DNA of 64,000 nucleotides, from contig NZ_WBMR01000003.1 of the NCBI RefSeq assembly GCF_008923365.1, positions 1-64,000 of the forward strand. The letters are read 5' to 3'. The notes beneath the pieces were generated by a model that was given only the letters and a program-made list of their open reading frames with translations, was not told the origin of the DNA and did no database searches. The number at the start of each line of letters is the position of its first letter. Position 1 is the first letter of the stretch. This document shows positions 48,763 to 57,295 of this stretch, one piece after another. The position numbers and the translations under genes were made by a program. This stretch comes from Actinomadura montaniterrae. Lineage in GTDB: Bacteria; Actinomycetota; Actinomycetes; Streptosporangiales; Streptosporangiaceae.

Positions 48763-51332
48763 CCTGGCAGCGCGGTTACCGGGCCCTCGACCTGGCGGCG
48801 TCCTGGAACGCCCCCCTGACCCTGCTCGACGACGTGGACGCCTCCTTCACCGGGGAGCGGACGCTCTACGGCCTGCCCTTCCGCTTCGGCACCGACCTCG
48901 ACGGTGCGTCCCTCGTCCGGGTGACGCAGGACGCCCCGGCCGTGATCCCCGTGGACGAGGACTGCCAGTGGATCCTCTTCGCCCACGCCATCGAGGAACC
49001 GAGCCTCTTCGAGGGCGCCCCGGTCGGCGAGACCGTCGCCCGCTACACCCTCCGGTACACCGACGGCGGCGCGGAGAGCGTCCCCGTGCGGCAGCGGTTC
49101 GAGATCGGCCCCACCCCGCGGCTGTGGGAGGGCCGCCCGCTCCCGCTGGACTGGGGCCAGACCCCCTTCCTCGCCCTGCCCGACGCGCAGCACCGCCTCA
49201 TGCACCGCACCTGCGGGCGCTACGACGCCGCCGGGGCCAGGTACGTCGACATCGACGACCCGCAGGCGCGCTCCCCTTACGTCCTGCCCTACCGCTTCTA
49301 CTTGTGGCCGTGGCGCAACCCTCACCCGGGGCGCCGGGCGGCCGCCCTCGAGATCGAGACCGCCGGCCCGGCCGTCCTGATCGGCGCGATCACGCTGAGC
49401 CGGCTTGCCGAGGAGCCGTTCGGCCGGACGGTCTCCCGCGAGCTGATCTTCTCGCTCGCCCGCGGATCGGTGGACGAGGACGTCGCGGTGACCGTCGACC
49501 GCGGCACCGCCACCTACGCCTACCGGACGGTCGACGACGCCGGCCTGTCGACCCCGCCGGCGTGGGGAGGCGCGACCAGCGAGCGCACCGGGTACGTCCG
49601 GGTCGCCGCGGTACCGTCCGCGACCGTCGCCCTCGACGTCGCCGGAACCGTCGAAGCCCGCTTCACCTGGGGCGACCTCCTCGAACAGGGCCGGATCACC
49701 ACCGGCGACGGCACCGAATGGCGGCTGACCGAGCCGGGCCGCGCCTGGATCAGGGGGACGGTCGTCGACGCCGCCACCGGCGAGCCGCTGACCTGCCGCC
49801 TGCACTTCCACACCCCCGACGGCATCCCGCTCGCGCCCTATGGGCACCACGCGCACATCAACTCCGACGGCAACACCTGGAACCTGGACATCGGCGGCGA
49901 CGTCCGCCTCGGCCAGCGGACGTACGCCTACATCGACGGCGAGTTCGAGGGGTGGCTGCCCCACGGGCGGGTCATCGTCGAGGCCGCGCACGGCTTCGAC
50001 TACGTCCCGCTGCGCGAGGAGCTGACGATCCGGCCGGGGCAGCGAACCCTCGAACTGCGCCTCGAACGCTTCCACGACCCGGAGGCGGACGGCTACGTCG
50101 CCGGGGACACCCACGTCCACTTCGTCTCGACGCACGGCGCCGAGCTCGAGGCGCGCGGCGAGGGAGTGCGGGTCACCAACCTCCTGCTGAGCCAGTGGGG
50201 CCACCTGCACACCAACGTCGAGGACTTCACCGGGCACCCGCACACCTCCGCGGACGGCGCGACCCACGTCCACACCGGCCAGGAGAACCGGACCGCGATG
50301 CTGGGCCACATCAACCTGCTCGGCCTGCGCGCGCCGATCCGCCCCTGGTGCACCGGCGGCGCCGAGGAGTCCGACCTCGGCGGCGGCCTGGAGACCACCC
50401 TCGCCCACTGGGCCGACGAGTGCCACGCCCAGGGCGGGACCGTCCTGCTCGCGCACTTCCCCGTCCCCAACGGCGAGGCCGCCGCCCTGATCGCCACCGG
50501 ACGGCTCGACGGCGTCGAGATGATCGCCTACGACGACTACAACATCACCCAGTACTACCGCTATCTCAACGCCGGATACCGCCTCACCCTCGTCGGCGGC
50601 ACCGACAAGATGAGCAGCGAGGTGCCGATCGGCCTCGTCCGCACCTACGCCCGCGTCACGGACCCGGCGACGATGGACTACTGGGACTGGTGCGAGGCCG
50701 TCCGCTCGGGCGACACCGTCGTCACCAGCGGCCCCCACCTGCGGCTGTCGGTCGACGAGGCCCCGCCCGGTTCGGTGCTCACCGGCACCGGCGGCAGGAC
50801 CGTGCACGGCGCGGCGGAGTTCCGCTCGATCTTCCCCATCGACCGCCTGGAGATCGTGGTCGACGGCACGGTCGTCGAATCGCGGCGCTGGGACGAGCCC
50901 GTCCTGACCGGCTCGCTCGACTTCGACTTGCAGGTCGAGGAGTCCTCGTGGGTCGCGGCCCGGTGCTACGGGCCGGGCGACGGCATCGCCCGCCACCGGG
51001 ACGTCTGGGAGCGGCCCATCATGGCCCACACCTCCCCCGTCTACCTCGCCGCCGACGACGCGTACCGGCGGACCGACGAGGGCGTCCTCGCCGAGATGCT
51101 GCACCTCATCGACGGCGTGGAGGAGCACATCCGCCACCGCGCCAGGACCGTGTGGCCGGGCCCCGTCGGCCACCGCCACGGGACGTCCGACCACACCCGG
51201 TACCTGCTCGCACCGCTGGCCGAGGCAAGACAGGCGATCCGAGCATCCTCGATGACCGGCCCTGCCGAACCCGCCTCCGTACGCCGAACCAACCGCGCCG
51301 GTAACGAATCAGACGCGCCTAAGAGCTCCTAA
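48759..51332 (+). CDS. Large PHP-type (CehA/McbA-like) metallohydrolase
   Basis: An 857-residue protein. The N-terminal ~330 residues are beta-rich (IRGTVVDAATGEPLTCRLHF marks a carboxypeptidase-regulatory-like domain near 328). A PHP/CehA-like domain begins near 445 (YVAGDTHVHFVSTHGAELEA), with QWGHLHTNVEDF, TVLLAHFPVPNGEAAALIAT and RLTLVGGTDKMSSEVPIGLV carrying His/Asp metal ligands. CehA/McbA members hydrolyse carbamates and esters such as carbaryl, but most are unassigned. GTG start overlaps the permease stop (GTGA). No signal peptide, so it acts in the cytoplasm after import. This is the least characterised large gene in the cluster. Confidence 0.85.
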   Translation: MTWQRGYRALDLAASWNAPLTLLDDVDASFTGERTLYGLPFRFGTDLDGASLVRVTQDAPAVIPVDEDCQWILFAHAIEEPSLFEGAPVGETVARYTLRYTDGGAESVPVRQRFEIGPTPRLWEGRPLPLDWGQTPFLALPDAQHRLMHRTCGRYDAAGARYVDIDDPQARSPYVLPYRFYLWPWRNPHPGRRAAALEIETAGPAVLIGAITLSRLAEEPFGRTVSRELIFSLARGSVDEDVAVTVDRGTATYAYRTVDDAGLSTPPAWGGATSERTGYVRVAAVPSATVALDVAGTVEARFTWGDLLEQGRITTGDGTEWRLTEPGRAWIRGTVVDAATGEPLTCRLHFHTPDGIPLAPYGHHAHINSDGNTWNLDIGGDVRLGQRTYAYIDGEFEGWLPHGRVIVEAAHGFDYVPLREELTIRPGQRTLELRLERFHDPEADGYVAGDTHVHFVSTHGAELEARGEGVRVTNLLLSQWGHLHTNVEDFTGHPHTSADGATHVHTGQENRTAMLGHINLLGLRAPIRPWCTGGAEESDLGGGLETTLAHWADECHAQGGTVLLAHFPVPNGEAAALIATGRLDGVEMIAYDDYNITQYYRYLNAGYRLTLVGGTDKMSSEVPIGLVRTYARVTDPATMDYWDWCEAVRSGDTVVTSGPHLRLSVDEAPPGSVLTGTGGRTVHGAAEFRSIFPIDRLEIVVDGTVVESRRWDEPVLTGSLDFDLQVEESSWVAARCYGPGDGIARHRDVWERPIMAHTSPVYLAADDAYRRTDEGVLAEMLHLIDGVEEHIRHRARTVWPGPVGHRHGTSDHTRYLLAPLAEARQAIRASSMTGPAEPASVRRTNRAGNESDAPKSS

Positions 51333-51360
51333 CGGAATGACCGGGTTGAGATGAGTGCTG

Positions 51361-51516
51361 TCATGGCGCGGCCGGTCCGTACCGGCCCGGCCGACCGGTC
51401 AGAGCCGACCACAGGCGGGTGAGCAGCCTTAGCGAGCGCACCGGTCCGTCCAGGTCCTCAAAGGCTGTGGTCATGGCAAGGCTGGTGAACTCGTCGAACG
51501 CGGTTCCCAACGTCAC
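51361..51516 (-). CDS. Possible 51-aa protein coupled to the FMN reductase gene
   Basis: A GTG at 51516 overlaps the FMN-reductase stop (GTGA), opening a frame of 51 codons to a stop at 51361. It contains VTLGTAFDEFTSLAMTTAFE and DLDGPVRSLRLLTRLWSALT, a plausible amphipathic helical peptide. I recognise no family. The inverted repeat GGCCGGT/ACCGGCC at 51370-51387 lies inside its last codons, so transcripts may end within it. The tight coupling is the main support. Confidence 0.35.
   Translation of the reverse strand: MTLGTAFDEFTSLAMTTAFEDLDGPVRSLRLLTRLWSALTGRPGRYGPAAP
51370..51387. terminator. Hairpin between convergent metallohydrolase and FMN-reductase units
   Basis: GGCCGGT at 51370-51376 and ACCGGCC at 51381-51387 around CCGT, a 7-bp perfect stem in the short region between two convergent units. 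It could terminate either. Confidence 0.5.
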
Positions 51517-52127
51517 TCGAAGGCGCGCGTCCAAGGCGCGCCCGTGGCACGGGCCCGGAGAAGGTCCACGACGTCGGTGAGCCCGATTTCGATGCGCCCG
51601 TGGACGCGGGGATTGAGCAGTGTCGTGCCGTCGAAGTCCCCGGCGGATGCGAAGAGCGCGACCGGGATCGTCAATGCCTGGAAGAAGCCGAACAATGGCC
51701 GCATGGCGTGTTCCAGGACGAGCGCGTGGTGGTCGCCTCCGCCCGTGGCGGCGAGCAGGACGGGTTTGTTCGCGAGCGCGTACTGCTCGACGAGGTCGAA
51801 GAAGTGCTTGAACATGCCGGGGTACGAGCCGCGGAACACGGGTGCGGCGGCGATGAGGAGATCGGCGTTCTCGGCGAGCCGGAGCGCCTCGGCGACCTCC
51901 GGGGTGACGTCCTCGCGCTCGATCGCCCCGGTGAAACCGGCGCCCAGGTGGTACACGTCGACCCGGGACGCCTCGATGGGGAGCATGTCCTTCAGGGTGT
52001 CGAGGATGACGTCGACGAGTCCCATGGTCTTGGAGGGACGGCTGGGGCTGCCGTTGACGATGACGACCCGCAGGGCCGGGGTTCGGGGGGCCGGTTCGGC
52101 GGTGCGCTCCTGCTCGGCGATGGTCAT
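51513..52127 (-). CDS. NAD(P)H:FMN reductase (SsuE/MsuE-like)
   Basis: A 204-residue flavodoxin-fold reductase: RVVIVNGSPSRPSKTMGLVD near 20 binds the FMN phosphate, and AAPVFRGSYPGMFKHFFDLV near 95 and LAATGGGDHHALVLEHAMRP near 128 are the family's flavin and dimer loops. It supplies reduced FMN to the luciferase-like monooxygenase encoded just upstream, whose stop overlaps its ATG (ATGA), so the two form a two-component system (established for SsuDE-type pairs). Confidence 0.9.
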   Translation of the reverse strand: MTIAEQERTAEPAPRTPALRVVIVNGSPSRPSKTMGLVDVILDTLKDMLPIEASRVDVYHLGAGFTGAIEREDVTPEVAEALRLAENADLLIAAAPVFRGSYPGMFKHFFDLVEQYALANKPVLLAATGGGDHHALVLEHAMRPLFGFFQALTIPVALFASAGDFDGTTLLNPRVHGRIEIGLTDVVDLLRARATGAPWTRAFE

Positions 52128-53185
52128 GCCGCGCTCCTGTGGCGCAGCGCGACTTCCCGGCGTACGACGGGCGCGACTTCGGTGGCGAGGAGTTCGATCG
52201 CCTCGAGGTGGTCCTTTTGCGGCACTCCGCCGAAGCCCATCTGGAGGAGGGCGCGGTCGAGGCCGTACAGCTCGTGGTAGCCGAGGAGCTTGTCGATGAT
52301 CTCCTGCGGGCTGCCGACCAGCAGGCCGGCCCGCGGTGAGGCCTGCGCGTCGAACGCGGCCCGGGGCATCCGGAAGCCGCGGCCGCGCTGGTGGTTGTTG
52401 TCCATCATGCCCTTGGCGAAGTAGGGGTACATGACGTCGCGGGCGCGCTGGCTGGTGCGGGCGACGAACCCGTGCACGTTGATGCTGATCGGCAGCGCGT
52501 CCGCGTCGTGCCCGGCTTCGGCCGCGGCCGCCCGGTACAGCTCGACGGTCTCCTGGTGGTAGGTCATCGGTCCGAGGAGCAGGGCCAGTGCCATGGGCAG
52601 GCCGAGGCGTCCGGTGCTGACGGCCGAGGCGGGTGATCCGCCGACGCCGACCCAGATCGGGAGGGTGCCGCCGTCGGCGCGGGGCGCGATGTCGGCGTCG
52701 ACCAGCGGGGCGCGGAAGCGGCCCTGCCAGGTCAGCGGGTTCTGGTCGCGGATCTTGAGCAGCAGGTCGAGCTTCTCGCGGAAGAGGTCCGCGTAGTCCT
52801 TCAGGTCGTAGCCGAACAGCGGGAAGGACTCGGTGTAGGAGCCGCGGCCGGCGATGATCTCGGCGCGGCCGGCCGACAGCAGGTCGATCGTGGCGAACTG
52901 CTCCCAGACGCGCACGGGGTCCTCCGAGCCGAGGACGGTGACCGCACTCGTCAGCTTGATGTTCTCGGTCTTCTCGGCGGCGGCCGCCAGCAGGATGGCG
53001 GGCGCCGATCCGACGAAGTCCGAGCGGTGGTGCTCGCCGACGCCGAAGACGTCCAGGCCCGCCTGGTCGGCGACCCGCGCCTGCTCGATCGTCTCCCGGA
53101 CCCGCCGCCGCGGGGACGGCAGGGCCCCCGTGGCCTGGTCCTCGGTGAGCTCCCCGAACGTCATGATGCCGATCTCGAACGACAT
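52124..53185 (-). CDS. LLM-class FMN-dependent monooxygenase
   Basis: A 353-residue luciferase-family protein: MSFEIGIMTFGELTEDQATG, FGVGEHHRSDFVGSAPAILL near 50, AGRAEIIAGRGSYTESFPLF near 105 and LPIWVGVGGSPASAVSTGRL near 178. It belongs to the CE1758/alkanal-monooxygenase-like group that usually pairs with an FMN reductase, as here. The substrate (an alkyl or aromatic compound, or a flavin-dependent oxidative step) is unknown. The upstream azoreductase is on the same strand but 134 bases away. Confidence 0.9.
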   Translation of the reverse strand: MSFEIGIMTFGELTEDQATGALPSPRRRVRETIEQARVADQAGLDVFGVGEHHRSDFVGSAPAILLAAAAEKTENIKLTSAVTVLGSEDPVRVWEQFATIDLLSAGRAEIIAGRGSYTESFPLFGYDLKDYADLFREKLDLLLKIRDQNPLTWQGRFRAPLVDADIAPRADGGTLPIWVGVGGSPASAVSTGRLGLPMALALLLGPMTYHQETVELYRAAAAEAGHDADALPISINVHGFVARTSQRARDVMYPYFAKGMMDNNHQRGRGFRMPRAAFDAQASPRAGLLVGSPQEIIDKLLGYHELYGLDRALLQMGFGGVPQKDHLEAIELLATEVAPVVRREVALRHRSAA

Positions 53186-53319
53186 GGTGTTCTCCTTCTT
53201 CCAATCCGTGAGTCCGTGCGAGCGGTGGCCGAGGCGACGGTGGATGCCCCCGGGTATCCACCGTCATCTCGCCTCGGGACGCCGATAGCGAAACCGGGTG
53301 CCGGTCCCCCGCGTTCGGG

Positions 53320-53967
53320 TCAGACGCCGGTCACCGCGGGGGGCCAGAGCTTGTCGATCGCGGCCTCGGCCTGGCGGCGGCTCTCTTCGGCCAGCGGGAC
53401 GAGACTCGACATCGCGGGCTTTTCTGGAGCGAGCGTGAGCTCGGCGGTGATGAACCGCGGCTCCAGCCCCGTCAGGGAGAGACCGTGCGGCAGCCAGGCC
53501 GTCGCATGATCCCACCCCTCCTTCGGGGTGCCGACGCCGTAGCCGCCGCCCCGCGAGACGATCGCGACGAAGTCGCGGCCGCCCAGCAGGCCCTCCCTGC
53601 TCTCCGGGTGGTACGACAGGCCGGGCGCGATCAGATGGTCGACCCACGCCTTCACCGAACTGGGCACGCCGTAGTTGTACAGCGGCAGCCCCAGCAGGAT
53701 CGTGTCGGCGGCGGCGACCTCGCCGACGAGCCGCTCGGTCAGGGCCCAGGACGCGGCCTGCGCCTCGGTGTGCTGCTCGGGCGGAACGAGCCTGCTGATG
53801 CCGGCGACGGCATCGAGATGGGGAACCGGGTCGGCACCGAGGTCGCGGTAGACGATGGTGCCTCCAGGGTGGGCGGCGCGCCATACGTCGGCGGCGCGCG
53901 CGGTGAGCCGCCGGCTGACCGAGCCGTCACCTTGGACGCTGGAGTCGATGTGGAGTAGCCGTGCCAT
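53320..53967 (-). CDS. azoR: FMN-dependent NADH-azoreductase/quinone reductase
   Basis: A 215-residue AzoR-family flavodoxin-like protein: ARLLHIDSSVQGDGSVSRRL at the N-terminus, AADTILLGLPLYNYGVPSSV near 85 (P-x-YNYG-x-PS is the AzoR FMN signature) and VAIVSRGGGYGVGTPKEGWD near 130. It reduces quinones and azo or nitro compounds with two electrons, a common stress defence. A perfect palindrome lies 26 bases upstream of the ATG, the expected place for a MarR/HTH repressor such as YodB-type regulators (inference). Confidence 0.9.
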   Translation of the reverse strand: MARLLHIDSSVQGDGSVSRRLTARAADVWRAAHPGGTIVYRDLGADPVPHLDAVAGISRLVPPEQHTEAQAASWALTERLVGEVAAADTILLGLPLYNYGVPSSVKAWVDHLIAPGLSYHPESREGLLGGRDFVAIVSRGGGYGVGTPKEGWDHATAWLPHGLSLTGLEPRFITAELTLAPEKPAMSSLVPLAEESRRQAEAAIDKLWPPAVTGV

Positions 53968-53992
53968 GGTCAGAGCCCCTTCAGACGAAATC

Positions 53993-54014
53993 TAGTTGCC
54001 TATGCAGGCAACTA
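53993..54014. promoter_or_regulatory. Palindromic operator upstream of azoreductase
   Basis: TAGTTGCC-TATGCA-GGCAACTA, 8-bp perfect arms around a near-symmetric hexamer. It is placed immediately upstream of the azoreductase gene. No regulator gene is adjacent; the divergent side is occupied by decayed sequence, so the original regulator may have been lost or moved. Confidence 0.65.
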
Positions 54015-54199
54015 TACGCGCCGCGGCCGTCATGGTCGCTGTGAGGCAGGCCACGCGGACATCGCCGAGCGGCCGAGCCCGCCGGTCTCGACCGTGGGGC
54101 CGTACGATCTCCGCCCCGTCCCGGCTCTTTACGGCCGGATTGGACGGCCTGAGGGCACCCTGAGGACGCCCCGAATCGGCGGCGCCGGTCGAAGAGGAC

Positions 54200-54600
54200 G
54201 AGCGGGGAGGATCAGGGGCCGCCGCCGTCGCGGCGAAGACGAGGAAGTCCGCGGCGCCGGCCAGGGCGGGTGAGGATGCCTCGGCGGCCCGGCGAGGACC
54301 ATCGGACCGGGGACATGAAGAACGCGAGGGCCGCGAAGGCGACGAAGGCGCCGATGAAGGCCGCGCGGGCCTGCGTCGGGGCCGTGATCCCCTGCGGGTG
54401 GTAGCGGGGCCGGTCGGCCAGGTCCGGGGTGCGCCCGGGGTCGGGGCGAGCACGACCGCGCTGGCCGCCATCAGGGCGAGGAATACCAGGTAGGGCACGG
54501 TCAGCGGATCGGCGACCCACTCGACGGCGGAGGGCGCGGTGTTCGGCGGCGAGGTCGAGGCCGGGCCACGGCCGGACGGCGGTTTCCCAGGTGCGCACCC
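54200..54600 (-). pseudogene. MFS transporter remnant with several frameshifts
   Basis: Pieces of a membrane protein can be read leftward in alternating frames: VADPLTVPYLVFLALMAASA in one frame, then QARAAFIGAFVAFAALAFFM in another. Both match the middle helices of drug/sugar MFS transporters, but reading them together needs at least two frame changes and the ends are missing. It is decayed. Confidence 0.5.
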
Positions 54601-54819
54601 GGATCTCGCTGCGCGAGGAGGCGCCCGCCTGAGCGGGGCGAGAACGAAGAACCCCCTGGGGCCCTCGGCAGCCCGGTCCTCACCGCCAAGATGCTCGGCG
54701 TGCGCTGAGCCGTCCACCGCGTTGATCACCACCCCTCCGACGGCCCCAACTCCGCTTCGGCCGCCTCGGTGAGCTGCTCGGCAAGCGCACCGTTCCGCCG
54801 AGCACGTCTTCCAGCACAT

Positions 54820-54925
54820 CCCGTGAAGCCTCGCCGTGCGGCCCCCGCCGAGCTCGTGCGCCGTCCGCGCGAGCGCGTCCTCGTCCCGAGCGACCAGCCC
54901 GACGCGCGTCTCCTGCCCGACGGTC
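54820..54925 (-). pseudogene. SDR fragment
   Basis: VGLVARDEDALARTAHELGG is the second beta strand and helix of an SDR Rossmann fold (after the usual TG-x3-GIG, which is not preserved). About 35 codons remain, with no catalytic residues. It lies between the MFS and IS5 fragments in the same decayed block. Confidence 0.45.
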
Positions 54926-54959
54926 AGCATGACCGCGATCTGCTGCGCCCGTCGCGGCC

Positions 54960-55075
54960 GCTGTGCTCCAGGTGCGGGCGAGGTTCGTCGAACCGGCTGG
55001 CGATGCCGCGGCAACGCTCAAGCCGTCTGATGCGGCGTTCGACCACGTTGCGCTCTTTGTGGAGGGCCGAGCGAC
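54960..55075 (-). pseudogene. IS5-family transposase C-terminal fragment
   Basis: Leftward, ALHKERNVVERRIRRLERCR and GIASRFDE match the C-terminal segment of IS5-like transposases (KERNVVERCFNRLKQWRGIA-TRYDK), which contains the catalytic Glu. About 38 codons remain, and flanking sequence does not continue the domain. Confidence 0.6.
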
Positions 55076-55141
55076 GGACAGGCCTTTGGACGCCCTCGAG
55101 GCCAGTCGCAACCCAGCCACCGGAGAGCATTGAGCGAGCGT

Positions 55142-56102
55142 TCAGACCTTGATCAGCTGTTCGCTCGTCCCCCACAGGCGCTGCGCGGACAGGGGATCGA
55201 TGGAGTGCGGCACGACGTTCTGGGATCGGATCAGGTCGGCGCCCTGGGCGGTGGGATCGGCGGCGGCGTCCAGCGGCGAGATGTCGTTGTCCCTCAGGTA
55301 GACGCCGCCGGTGCCGGCGAGCAGGGGGCTGGTGGCCCCGAACACGATGGTGACGGCTCCCTGTTGTGGTGTCTTCTTCCCGCTCTCGGGGTCGATGATC
55401 GGCCGGCCGGACTCGTCGACCAGGCCCATGGCCAGGTTCATGGCCTGCACCTGATCCGCGGGCATCGAGTTGCCCAGATTCGTGCCGACGATGATGCCCG
55501 GGTGTGCGGCGTAGCCGCGGATGCCATCGGGCGACCACCGGCGGTCGAGTTCGACGGCGAACAGCACGTTGGCGGTCTTGGACTGGGCATAGGCGAGGTG
55601 GCCGTCAAAGCCGGTGGCGAAGTGCGGGTCGTCCCACCGGATGTCGGAGATGCGGGTCGCGCCGGAGGCCGTGTTGACCACGCGGGCGCCGCCGGCCGCG
55701 CAGTGCGGGCAGCAGGCAAAGAGTCAGCTGAAAGTGGCCCAGGTGGTTGGTCGCGAACTGTATCTCGCAGCCGCGCGCGTCCAGGATCCGTTCGGCGGGA
55801 GCCATGATGCCGGCGTTGTTCAGCAGGATGTGGAGCGGGCGGCCGGAGTCCAGGTAGCGGTCGGTGAAGGCGTCGACGGAGGCCGGGTCCAGCAGATCCA
55901 ACCGGTCGAGCTCGACACCTTCCATCCCAGCCAGCGCTAGCGCCGCGCGTCCGGTGTCGCGTGAGGCGACGGTGACGGAGGCGCCGGCCTTGGCCAGCGC
56001 GCGGGTGGCCTCCAGACCGAGCCCGACGTGGCCGCCGGTGACGACGACGTTCTTGCCGGACAGGTCGATACCGGTGAGGACCTCATCGCGGTTTCGCGGC
56101 AC
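55142..56102 (-). pseudogene. SDR-family oxidoreductase interrupted by a frameshift
   Basis: The N-terminal half (56102 to about 55700) carries KNVVVTGGHVGLGLEATRAL and LHILLNNAGIM, followed by FATNHLGHFQLTLCLLPALR. The C-terminal half (from about 55698 to 55142, in another frame) continues GARVVNTASGATRISDIRWD, AYAQSKTANVLFAVELDRRW and YLRDNDISPLD. Removing one base near 55690-55702 restores a single SDR of about 319 residues of the oxidoreductase type related to retinol-dehydrogenase-like SDRs. The break is in a GC-rich run, so either inactivation or a sequencing error is possible. Confidence 0.75.
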
Positions 56103-56113
56103 GGGGCCCTTGG

Positions 56114-57004
56114 GTGGCGCGCGCTCCCATCGAGGACCCGCTGAAGTTCATCGCGATGGTGGACGGCTGCGCTCGCCTGACCACCGACGGCGCCGGGCCG
56201 ATCGAGCTCGAGCCGGGAGACGTCGCGATCCTGAACAATCGGGCATGGCTCGAGCAGAAGGGCCGGCACCGGCGACGGGCCGCCACAGCAGATCCGGCCG
56301 GAGGAGAACTTCACCCGGCTCTCCGGCGCCGAACGGGCACCGACGACGTCGTCATCGGCATCGCCGTCGACCTCAACCCGGCCGGCCAGGCGCTGCTGCA
56401 GCAGGCGCTGCCGGCCCTGGGCCACGTCCGCGCCTGCGCCTCCCCCACCGCGGCGGCCGACCTGCGCGGCAGCCTCGACCGGCTCTTCGACGAGGTGACC
56501 GGAAACCGGATCGGCGCGGCGTTCGCGATCCGGCAGCACGGCCAACTTCTGCTGCTGGAGGTGCTGCGCGCCTACCTCGACCAGGCCGAACCACCTCCGG
56601 GATGGCTGCGGCTCCTGACCGACGAACGACTGAGCCCGGCGCTGCGCCTCATGCACACCGAACCCGGAAAGCCCTGGCGCCTGCACGAACTGGCCCACGC
56701 AGCAGCGATGTCACGGACGTCCTTCGCCGAACGCTTCCGGACCGTAGCGGGCCAACCCCCGCTCACCTATCTCCACCGGTGGCGAATGCTCCTGGCGCAG
56801 CGGGCTCTGCGCGACGAAGACGTGCGCATCGGATCGCTGGCCTCAGATCTCGGCTACGCCTCCGAGAGCGCCTTCAGCACCGCGTTCAAACGGGAACTGG
56901 GAGCCTCACCCCTGCACTACCGACACCGAGTACGCGCTCAGATCCCAACCGTGCCCAGCCGGAGGCAGACACCGGTGCAGCAGGCGCGAACCGACCCGAG
57001 ATGA
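56114..57004 (+). CDS. AraC-family regulator, N-terminally truncated and locally out of frame
   Basis: A 296-residue frame. The C-terminal AraC domain is intact (LHELAHAAAMSRTSFAERFR, then GSLASDLGYASESAFSTAFK). The cupin_6-type sensor domain is damaged. It begins at APIEDPLKFIAMVDGCARLT with about 25 residues missing, 12 bases from the divergent SDR start. Between about 56261 and 56340 the family sequence is found in another frame (GPPQQIRPEENFTRL), so two compensating indels exist. The regulator probably once controlled the adjacent SDR. DNA binding could survive, but sensing is doubtful. Confidence 0.65.
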   Translation: MARAPIEDPLKFIAMVDGCARLTTDGAGPIELEPGDVAILNNRAWLEQKGRHRRRAATADPAGGELHPALRRRTGTDDVVIGIAVDLNPAGQALLQQALPALGHVRACASPTAAADLRGSLDRLFDEVTGNRIGAAFAIRQHGQLLLLEVLRAYLDQAEPPPGWLRLLTDERLSPALRLMHTEPGKPWRLHELAHAAAMSRTSFAERFRTVAGQPPLTYLHRWRMLLAQRALRDEDVRIGSLASDLGYASESAFSTAFKRELGASPLHYRHRVRAQIPTVPSRRQTPVQQARTDPR

Positions 57005-57295
57005 GCGTGACGGATGCGGGCATTGCACCCGGTCACAGCCCGGTCCACGAACACAACTCCTTGGCGTCCATGGGCCTCGAGCCCACAGCCCGCTCCAAGA
57101 CGATCGTCTCATGGCGATCATTAGCCTTAGTGACCATGGACGTTGGTGACGGCGACACGGCTTGATGAGCTCGAAAGGATGAGGACCTCCTGGCGAGGTG
57201 TGTGTCCCCGTAACACGAGCCTGCCGATGCCGCCGGCGCTGTCGAAATAAGGGAGCGGGGCCGCGCACCAGCGGGCTCACGCCGCCGGCATCCGG

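Noticed and set aside
48471..51194. A 907-codon leftward frame opposite the metallohydrolase
   Set aside because: Antisense shadow; no domain or ribosome binding site, and the rightward product has clear metal-binding motifs.
43656..51332. A complete metformin or dimethylformamide degradation pathway
   Set aside because: Only one ureohydrolase and one DMFase-like subunit are present, without the partner subunits known for those routes; the substrate cannot be assigned.
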